A stretch of DNA of 64,000 bases from assembly GCF_964275005.1 (NCBI RefSeq), contig NC_092706.1, positions 4,163,113 to 4,227,112 of the forward strand, read 5' to 3'. Made by a program: the position numbers and the translations under genes. Source of the stretch: Diadema setosum (Eukaryota; Echinodermata; Echinoidea; Diadematoida; Diadematidae). Below the pieces are notes generated by a model. That model did not search any database, was not told the origin of the DNA, and worked only from the letters and a program-made list of their open reading frames with translations. This document shows positions 46,868-57,500 of the stretch, piece after piece; the stretch's first letter is position 1; every line of letters begins with the position of its first letter.

Positions 46868-49045
46868 TTTCCCAAATGTTGATTCCATCAAATATGCGTA
46901 GACGAGATATCTCAATTTCAACCTTAAAAAGGCAAAAGCTCCAAGGGTGGGGAAGGGTGGGGATAACACTCGCCCACGCCTTCTCCCTGCTCGCCCGCCC
47001 CTCCCCCCCCCCCCCTTCCGCCATGCATAGAAGTAGACTGTGGCTATACCCAGATCGCTTTATTTCAATTCTAAAAACGCAAAAGCTCCGCGAGCGGGAG
47101 GATTCCCCTTCCCCTAAGCTCTACCTCACTAGACTTTCTACATACACACAGATGGTGCACATTCGGAATAAGAGCTAAATCCCGTGATTTTATCACTTCG
47201 ATGAAAAAGTATTGCACCAAAAATTTGCAACAGATCGCTGAATTTCAGGTCTGAAAACGCAAAATCACCTTCGAGTGGGAGGGGATATGCCCCTATCTAC
47301 ACCCTCGTGTGCATGCTTTTTCTGTTTGACTGCTGAACAGACAGTGTTCAAGATATTCAGTGTAAGAATTAATACAAGACGATTATTTAAATGATACCAT
47401 TTTATAGGCAAATTGTTCAATAAAAATCTACACTAAAATATACTGCAACTTTAAACAAGTGGGACTGTTTCAACTCGTTAAACACGCAAAAACATGCATC
47501 AAATTGCACCATTTGCAACATCAAAATGCAAAAAGTTCTCACCGTGGGAGGGGGGACACCCCCTCCCACACCCTCTCCTCCCCCTTCGCTCTCTCCGCTC
47601 TCTCGGGTTCAGTCGCGTTCATGATATTCAGTGAAAAGAATTAATACAAGAAGCGTATTTAAATGATAGCATTTTATAGGCAAATTGTGCAATGATAATC
47701 TACATCAAAATATACTGCTACCTTAAACAAGTGGGACTGTTTCACGTTGATAAAACGCGCAAAAACATGCATCAAATTGCACCATTTGCAACATCAAAAT
47801 GCAAAAAGTTCTCACCGTGGGAGGGGGACACCCCCTCCCCTCCCCCCTCGCTCGCTCCGCTCGCCCGGGTTCAGTCGCGTTCATGATATTCAGTGAATAG
47901 AATTAATACAAGAAGTGTATTTAAATTATACCATTATATAGGCAAATTGTTCAATGATAATCTACATCAAAATATACTGCTACCTTAAACAAGTGGGACT
48001 GTTTCAACTCGTTAAAACACGCAAAAACATGCATCAAATTGCACCATTTGCAGCATCAAAATGCAAAAAGTTCTCACCGTGGGAGGGGGACACTCCCCTC
48101 CCACACCCTCCCCTCCCCCTTCACTCGCTCCGCTCGCTCGGGTTCAGTCGCGTTCATGATATTCAGTGAAAAGAATCAATACAAGAAGTGTATTTAACTT
48201 ATACCATTTTATAGGCAAATTGTTCAATAATAATCTACATCAAAATAAACTGCTACCTTAAACAAGTGGGACTGTTTGACGTCGATAGAACGCGCAAAAA
48301 CATGCATCAAATTGCACCATTTGCAACATCAAAATGCAAAGAGTTCTTACCGTGGGAGGGGGGACACCCCCTCCCACACCCTCCCCTCCCCCTTCGCTCG
48401 CTCCGCTCTCTTGGGTTCAGTCGCGTTCATGATATTCAGTGAAAAGAATTAATACAAGAAGCATATTTAAATGATAGTATTTTATGGGCAAATTGTTCAA
48501 TGATAATCTACATCAAAATATACTGCTGTATACCTTAAACAAGTGGGACTGTTTCACGTCGATAAAACGCGCAAAAACATGCATCAAATTGCACCATTTG
48601 CAGCATCAAAATGCAAAAAGTTCTTACCGTGGGAGGGGGGAAACCCCCTCCCACACCCTCCCCTCTCCCTTCGCTCGCTCCGCTCTCTCGGGTTCAGTCG
48701 CGTTCATGATATTCAGTGAAAAGAATTAATACAAGAAGCATATTTAAATGATAGCATTTTATAGGCAAACTGTTCAATGATAATCTACATCAAAATATAC
48801 GTCTACCTTAAACAAGTGGGACTGTTTCACGTCGATAAAACGCGCAAAAACATGCATCAAATTGCACCATTTACAACATTAAAATGCAACTGAAAGTTCT
48901 TACCGTGGGAGGGGGGACAACCCCCTCCCACACCCTCCCCCCCCCCCCCCGCTCGCTCCGCTCGCTCGGGCTCGAACGCTTCGCTCCCTCGCAGACTAAC
49001 CGCCCCCCCCCCCCCCCCCCAAGATGAAATCCTGGCTACGCCGTT
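46380..49045. repeat. satellite array 2, about 270-bp monomers with G/C hairpins
   Basis: At least six well-kept monomers (starts spaced 265-280 bp from about 47455) carry CAAGTGGGACTGTTTCA, CATGCATCAAATTGCACCAT, AACATCAAAATGCAAAAAGT, GTGGGAGGGGG-ACACCCCCTCCCAC, CTTCGCTCGCTCCGCTCGCT and GTTCATGATATTCAGTGAA. Several diverged monomers lie at 46440-47450. The G/C block forms a perfect 11-bp stem in each unit. The array opens TGGCGTAGCCGGGGG (46380) and closes CCTGGCTACGCCG (49031-49043), an inverted pair with homopolymer G/C next to it, which suggests it is the inside of one mobile element. No coding capacity. Confidence 0.85.
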
Positions 49046-49185
49046 GAATGAAAGTTACATGTGACATCACAAACGATAAAACTACATCCTTTGTGTTGCT
49101 ACTTGCTATACTCTCCAAATTCCACTAAAAATATAAAATTACAGCAAACTTGATATTCACAGTAAGAATGGAAATAAATACCCCC

Positions 49186-49700
49186 TTACAAATCATATTG
49201 AAAAACATGACCAACATTATTATGAAATGAAAAAAGAAAATGACACTGACAGCAGTCCCTTTAAGGCTGTGTTGCTGTATAAAACCATACAAATTAGCAG
49301 CAAGACACACCTGTAATACACAACCAAATTATCAAAGTACATGTACATGAAAATGATACGAGACTCTTTTTAAGATTAAGCAAGAAAATAGAATTGAAAA
49401 AGAGAATTAAATAGAAAACTGTTGATAAAGCTAAAAAAAATAATAATTAAAAAAAAACATAGCTTCCTTATAATTTCCGAGATATGAAAATTTTCTTTCT
49501 TTTTTTGATAGAAAATTGCCCAAATATTTCACCATAATATGTCATGAGGAATAAACTGTAATACACAACCAATGTATAGGACCTGTCAAAGTGAGAAACT
49601 TCACAAAATTGCAAGCCTATTAAAGCAAGAAATTTGAATTGAAAAAGAGAACTGAATATAAAATTGTTGATCAAAATTAAGATTTTTAAAGAAATAAAAC
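49186..49700. repeat. flanking direct repeat and a diverged 245-bp tandem pair
   Basis: 49186-49267 matches 46178-46267. Then CTGTAATACACAACCAA, AAGCAAGAAA, GAATTGAAAAAGAGAA and AAACTGTTGAT-AA at 49311-49430 recur at 49556-49675. Confidence 0.65.
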
Positions 49701-51222
49701 AAATTTGAGAAAATTAAAGGGAAGCAGAATTTACTCTTACAGTCCACGTATTATACGCTCGCGATAATCCAGCGGTTTATTTCCTAAAAAGGCCGATATA
49801 CTGTTGGGCTCCAGCGCTATACCGCGTGGCTTACTACACCTGTTTACGAGAGTAGATCGCTATGCTCAACACTAGACCCTCTCCTCGTCTTTGGCACACT
49901 TACTGTATTGGTAGAAACTGTCAGTGTACTGGTAATGATTTCAAGTCGTGCTCGTGGTGGCCAGTACTTACATCTATGATCTATGGTATTAATCCAGTGA
50001 ATACGCACCCAGTGGCAGTAAGTATCCATAAATGTTTGGATGGTGTTAACTTGAACAAAAATTATGGTTCGCTTCCACTCAAGATTTGACAGACTTTACG
50101 GGAAAGAAAAAAGGGGTTTTCTGAAATGTAAAGGTACCAACGTAAATGTGGATATGTGGGACAACAGTTAATCACTGCTCGCTGCATGAATACGTAACGT
50201 AACTTTAGTTGGGTGTCCAACACATCGACACCCTAATGTTTTTCTGTCATAGCCATAAATGTAAATGGAAGCCTGCCCTGTTGCTCACAGCGGATATTTC
50301 TCCCAAATGTTCTACTGTATGTTGGATAGAATATTCTTAATCTTAGGGCCTAGGGTTGATGTACTAATTCCGTGTATCCATGTTGATATAAACTCGCATT
50401 GCACTGTGTTCATTTACTATTTAAATACTAGATCTAGTATGGTTGGACCTACTACTCATCGACTGCCTAATGTTTATTTGCTTGATAAGAATATTTAACA
50501 CTGAAATTCACGTTAAAAACTTGGCCTACGTGATTGAGAAAATCCAGCTCTATCAAATGCCGTTGTTCCCTTTTCGATTCGAAGTTTCAGTGCAAAAATA
50601 TCGCCGACGAACTTGCGTGGCCTCGTTTCAGCTCAGCTCCCCGCGGTAACGCTCGCTATAAGAATCGACCACTGTTTTTGCATTGACAATGCACGCAAAC
50701 AGAGTTGTATTGAACACCGTGTTGTAGAAAAAGTCTACGAAGCTTTTTAGAAACTTCCATAGACATTACATTGTGCTGTCATTATGATTTGGTGAAAATA
50801 TTCACTCGAAATTTTGTCCTTGATTAAAACCATTAATGAACAGTGAATTATCGCGTTTTCCCACACCATCCTCATCAGTATTCAAAGCCAATCCATTTTT
50901 ATGTGCTGTGCGCGCAGTGAAGTGCGTACTAAGCTTTCAGTGCGCCAATGAATACGCGGTCGGTTTAAAAAACGGTGGTCAATATGTAGTAGGGCTATCA
51001 TACTATGATCTAGTGCAGTGTGTGTGAATAACGAGTCATCCATGCATGATCCTTCTGCTTAGTGTTCCAGGTACTTAAGGGTTGCAAATTTTGCAAACTT
51101 GAGAAAGCCAGATGGCAGAAGGCCGGGTACTAATGTGTAGACCTAAGTTTTGCTCATGGAGCAGTCAGTTGATATGCTCATAGAAATTACGTGCGATTTG
51201 GACCTCTTTTTTTTTCTTTGCA
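49700..51222. other. upstream region of the oxygenase gene
   Basis: No conserved frame was recognised. A CpG-richer patch is at 50560-50660. An acceptor-like T-rich tract and TTTGCAG at 51216-51222 just before the first coding exon suggest a non-coding 5' exon somewhere in this stretch. Its donor was not located. Confidence 0.35.
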
Positions 51223-51244
51223 GATTTTTTCCTAAGCTGGCAGG

Positions 51245-51545
51245 ATGTCATCCAGAAAATCAGCCAGAAAGAGGCGAGAGACTGCTAGCTCCGCAAGCGA
51301 TGGAGATGGCAACAACCTTAGTGCGGGATATGCAGAAACAGCAGGGGAGGGAAAAGGTGCATCAAGCCTCCAGCCATTGTCAACAGAGCAACTGAGCATG
51401 GACTATCGGGCTGGCGTTGTAATGGCCCTTACGTTTCCCCTCGCCATTCTCTTCTTTTGGAAAGTGACACTACCTGTCACATGGTTTGTTGTCAAGACTG
51501 TTCTTGGGGAGCAGCTGATCCTCAAACTTTTCTTCCTGAAGCAAG
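51245..51545 (+). CDS. oxygenase exon 1 (anchor)
   Basis: Encodes residues 1-100 plus one base. The donor is CAAG|GTGAAC. It carries the basic N-terminus and the whole hydrophobic anchor segment. Confidence 0.8.
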
Positions 51546-54500
51546 GTGAACTTATCAAGAGCTATTTGATGACCTCCTTTGTTTTCTTCTTTCTTCTTCT
51601 TCTTCTTCTTCTTCTTCTTCTTTTCTTCTTCTTATTATTATTATTATTATTATTAGTAGTAGTAGTAGTAGTAGTAGTATCTTCATCATCATCATTATTC
51701 TTCACCATCTTCTTAGATCTTTATCTGCATATGTTAGTCTGTTGTTTGTAAATTCAAACAGCTGCCACTCATAGTTGTGATTTATGAAATGTGAATGCAA
51801 GCTCGAAACAAATGAATGATAGGTTTTGATGTCTCACTTTCCTAAGAACCCTTCTAATGACTTTTTGTGTATGTGTGTGTGTGTAGCATGCCTACTTATC
51901 ATGTTAACCTATTGGGATTACTAGACCTGTATTGCAGATTGTGGATAAACTACAACTGTAGAAGAAATGTCACAGGTTTCTCTTTGGCCAATATCGGGCT
52001 AACAAACAAAAAAAAAGATATGAAAATAAATGACATAAGACAATACATTTTCCATATACACATGTATGTACAACTTTGCTGGGACTGAAGAAGGGGACAA
52101 TAACCATTCTTTTGTCTCAAATTTGGTTTGAAAATGATAAGAATATCATATTGCCATTTTTGTTAAATGGCAAAGTGGGAAGAGAACATTCCACTGATAT
52201 GAAACTAGGCATGGATTCTTCGGTTTGTAACAAGGGGTCTTATTCCCACCTCAGACTTACTCTCGATCCTGACTGAGGAGTGCCCGTCATGGATCCCGGC
52301 AGAGGAGAGGTTCTTCTTGGACGACCGACTGGAGGAGACAGTGAGACGTCTGCCAAGCCCGGAGACTCCAGAGGAATTCGAAGAGCTCATTCTTCAGGGA
52401 GAGCCCATCGTCATCACCAATGCCATGAAGGGTAGGGATCTTCAGGTGAAGTATTTGCTTAAAAGACACCTAGTTCTGGCAGTTCTGGCATACAGATTAG
52501 GTGTCAAGCTGAGCTATATTAGACCTGTTCGGTTTTGTCGCTGTTTTTTTATGGTAATATCCATTTCAGCCGTAACTTGGGGCTTCAATATGTCTGATGG
52601 TAATTGAAATATGCACTGTCATAGCAATGCACTTGACTCATTGCATAACCCATTTAATCATCTTTTCTTCTTATTACCTCTGCAAAGGGAGGAGGTTATG
52701 TTTTCATTACTGTTGGTTTGTTTGTTTGGCTGTGTGCAAAATAACTCAAACAGTTGTGAAAAGATTTGTATGAAACTTTCAGGAAAGGCTGAGAATGACA
52801 CAAAGAACAGATGATTAAATTTTGGAAGTGAACCGGAAATTTTTATGGATTTTATGAAGGAATTTTGATATTTTGGCCGGTAGGGTCGATGAACTTAGGA
52901 GTTCAAGCTGCATATTTCAGAGGTCTTCATGTGCACACTAGAGGCGTGCTCTAGTTTCTGGTCGAGGGTGAGGCACGCCGCGCATCTGGCATTGATGACG
53001 TAACAAAAGGCTTCTATTTGGGGAAATCAGGTGATTTTCAGCATGCATATGCATGGGTAGAAATCACTGATCTCTACGGAAGAACAAATCAGTGGTTGAA
53101 ATGAGCTGCTTGGCGAAGGTCTGCGCTCTCAGAGTGCTTTTCTTGTTTTGGAAGTTCCCCAGTTGTGGCTGAAATAAGTTACAGTGTTATAAAACTGAGT
53201 AGGTTTGTAATGTCCCATGTCACAATAGAATCACAAAGTTCATGATTAGTCCTACCTTTGCACCATTTAAGCTGTATGACAAGGCATTGGATGCCATTTC
53301 AGACATGTGTACAGTATCTGACTTAAGAAACTTGGAATCTCTGATACTGTACAATTGTAGAATATTACAGGGCCTTCGATCAAGATAGTCCAGATTGCCA
53401 CAAATTGAAATGAACAGAGAACATGAAAGAAAAAAAAAATTCTACACTTTTGTAGTTTAACATCATAGTGTTATTGCCCTTGTCACAAGTGTTTGTCAAT
53501 AAATTGTGAATGTAGTTTGTGGGAAGTTTGTCTGTAAAATGATGTTTTATTCATAAATGAATGTTGATTCAGTGAAGCTGATTGTGATGAATATTGACTA
53601 AGTACATACCTTAACTCTGTACTGTGTTACTTTTGGTGCAGATTCTGAGGAAGGAAGTATCGTTTTTTTCTGAAATATGTTCTATCATTTTTTAAATTAA
53701 AAGTGCAGTTATGGCATGTTGTACAAGTGATATATCAAATTTGTTCAGTGGAGTTTAAAGGGATGGTACAGTTTCAGGTTAGACGGGGCTTCAGTTTTCC
53801 AGCTCATTTGGATATTTTTTCGAGGTTATGAGAAACCTTTTATTGAATATTAAAGATCATATAATTCTAAGAGGAATTCAAAGTTAATTTGATGGAAATT
53901 TGTTATGAAATGGCTGGACTATCCAAAACAGAGCAAATAAAAGGTGGGACCCACCATATATTAGGATTACTTTGTTTTACTTTGTTTTTGGATATCTTAG
54001 CCATTTTAAAAATGATTTTCATCAAGTAAACTTTGAATTTTTCTTGAAATGATATGCTCTGTAACACTTCCTGTAGTAGTTTCTAAGTTTCTTGCAAAAA
54101 GTTAAATACTGAATCCGCACCTCAACCAATGCTGTGCCATCCCTTTAACATGACTACTTGTAAAGGAATCTTAGATAAAAGTACTAGACTTTGCTATCTG
54201 TCAATCAAGACAGGTGGACATTATGATAGAATCCATGTCTTCCAACGTGTGGTCTTGTAGGTTGGGAAAGCTTTGGAACGTGGGATTGCGACACCTTCAG
54301 AAGACAGTACAAAGATGTAGAATATTTTGATTGGCAGGTAAGAGTGTATAAGATTACAATTTGACACAAGTCTGAGAAAAGAAAAGTTGTAAGATTTATA
54401 AAGTTAGAACAGCAGAGATTTGCATGCTTTTTTTTCAATTAGTTTTCCTGATGATCCTAATTTTGTGCACCAAGCAAAGTGACAACATTATATCCGATGT

Positions 54501-57500
54501 CTATGCAGAGAAATATACTGTAAAACGTGATATATTCGCGGCATGAATTTTTCATGAATTGGAGCCGACGGCTTTTTTTGCAGCATGAAATTTTCGCGAA
54601 ATGCCACTGGCATTCAATGCATATAGTGTAGACAAGAATTGCGCATGCATTTTGATTTCGCGAATCTTGGCGCTCGCGAAATTCGCGAAATTAAAATGCA
54701 TGCGAATATTCCTCGTTTTACAGTAACTGTGTAAGTTCTATGTAACACTATGACTACCTTTGTGTGCTGAGCAATGAGATTTAGATATAAAATTCTAAAT
54801 CAGCCTATGGATGGATTATCTGTTCATTGAAAAAACAACCCTCATATATTCTTAAATGCTTATTCCACGCATGTACATTGCTTGGGATTTGATGTAGCAA
54901 CTACCCAGAAATCGATTTCAATATCTACGGAATAAAGAAATAAAAGCTTCCACCAAGGCCATGAAGAGATAACTAGCAAAGTTTAAAATTACTTTTGATG
55001 CAAGAGAATCCTTGTTCTATCATATAAGTATTCTAGCATACTCTTTATTTCTCTCTTTTGGTAAGCAAATTGTTTTTAACAAATTCTTATTTTCTATGCT
55101 GTTATTTTTCCATTGGCATGAGAAATCTTAGGAAGTGCTGCATCTGCAATAGCAGAAAACTCCACAATGTCATTTATTAATTTGTTTTATTTTGTAGATT
55201 TGTTTTTAAGTTTCGTTCTAAAGATATGTGAGACTTTGAGAGGAAAAGGACATGAATAAAATGCTATTTTAAACTCTGTTTTTTGCAATAAATGTGTGGA
55301 ATGACCAGGATGATCCCCTCATTACCCATTTGCGGCACATTTCCAGCAATTGAGTCTTAGCTAGGATCATTGTCATGCTAAACACTGATTCACGTTCGGC
55401 TAATTGTAAGATTTTATCACTCCTAGTCCAACAATGTTCAATCATTAACAATGTGGAGAAAAAAAAAAAATATGCGTAATTCATATTCAAGGGAGAAAAG
55501 CTTCTGACAAGCTTTTTTTAAGCATTTCCAATGATGTTTAAAGTACGTTTTGCTTTTGGGTAGACACATGAAAATAATGACCACCACTCAAATAGATTTT
55601 ATGTGGAAATGATATGTCACAGAATGCATAGAAGCTCCTTTGACCATCTTTGATTCATGAATGGACCTTTGTTTTATGATTGAATGATTATTTCTGTTTG
55701 TGTTTCTCAGGCTGGTACAAGATACAAGTTGGCCAACATCACGAACAGACCAGGCTACGAGGGCATGAAGTGTGCGTCTGGCTACATAGAGGGCTTCTGG
55801 CCTGAAAATGCCAAATATTTAAAGGTACGCAGATGCAATATATTTCAAAGGGCATTACACAGCTTCATATTATGCTTCTTGCAAAGTCTTTGGCTGGCTT
55901 GCACAACCAACAAAACATTCATGTTACAAACGGGTGTCTGTAGATACCAGGCACAGTACACACATTTGTTGGATATCAAAGGTACTGTGTACTGTGGATG
56001 CAGTGAATGTAACTACACGCTTGTAACACCGGTATATAGCTTGAGGCATTGAAATACTTTTAACTTGCAGGCAAGATCTTTCAAACTCTGGACTACTGGC
56101 ACACAATTGCAAAGTTTTTAGAACGTTTTTACATTCATCCTTTTCGCTTGTAAACCTTGCCTTTTTTGACTCAATGATAGGCACAGATGTTTGGAAAATG
56201 TTAACTTGTTCATGACTAGAGATTTCCCAATCCTACTGCCATTGAGAAAGGTTACCAGGTCATGGCTAAGTTCACATGGAGGGCAACCTGTGAGATTTAC
56301 ACAGCCACAGGTTAAAATTTCATTTAAATTTGTACCAGCACGGATTCAATTCATGTTCCCCTCTGATCAGGATTGGCTGAAAAAGATGTCCCCACTTCCA
56401 GCCTTCCTACCACGCAATGCCATGTCACCCGACTCCAACCTCACAGGGTTCTTGGGGGTTCCCGGGACGGGCGTGTCACCTCATCTAGATGAGACATGTG
56501 ACACTTTCATGACTGCACAGGTAAGTCCCTCTCCCATTTCTCCTTTCACTCTTCTTTGAACAGAGACCTGTCACCTCCCACCGAAAGCCCATTTTAGCAA
56601 ATCTCCCGTTGGAGATTTAATTTCTCCCACCCTGGCTCTGTGTCTCCTGCTCAAGTTGTATTTTCTCCTACTTGAAATGATCTCTCACTTAGTGCCATGG
56701 TATGTTGAAAAATAAGCCTGAGATAGCACGAGAGAGCATCCAGAACCCCAGAGCTTCCAGCTAGACCCCAGCCGCAAAGAACTTTGCGCTTCATGCACAT
56801 GAAGTTGGAGTCTCCAGTTTGCCAGGGGTTACAGGTGGGAGAATCTACAAATCAGAAGGTGCTTGGGATTGGAGTCTCTGTTTTAATCTTTAAGGATAGT
56901 AAAACCTACACCATTTTATGAGTGTAAATAGTGTGCATTACCTTTGTATATTCTTATGTAGCATGTAAACTATTTTAAAAACCACTTTGAAACAGAAGTC
57001 ACTGTTTGTTTTGGTGTTTTACTATAATGAAGATTGATGATGCAATCAAGAACAGAAATGAATGGATTGTACCCATTATGTAACTTCCTGTATCCATGAT
57101 GTTCTTATTTTCAGTTCAGTGGAGTAAAGAATTGGAGTCTTTCCTGGCCAGTGAGAGAGGATGGACAGGTTAAGTGGAGAAAGCCTGTGGTCTTCACTCT
57201 TTATCCAGGTGACCTTATAACACTTAAGTTCACATTTTGAAAATTTAGCTGTCAGTTGAAGGCACAATGATTTCGACTCCATGCATAACTCTTTGATTTG
57301 GTTACAGTGTCTATTATTCAATTTTTTAAAGGGGCTGAAGGTCATGGTATGATATGTTTTATGTTTGGCTTCTATGAAGACTGCCGATTTAAAGTTGCCA
57401 TATTTCTCCATGGTTATGTCGTGTCACTCACTTGTGGTGTTTTTTCGCCAGCTTTTTTTAAGTTCAATTTACATAATACATTGCAGAGTAATATAATTCT

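Noticed and set aside
46262..47178. Gly- and Pro-rich frames around 46.3-47.2 kb
   Set aside because: Arise from homopolymer G/C and (GT)n runs in diverged array 2 monomers.
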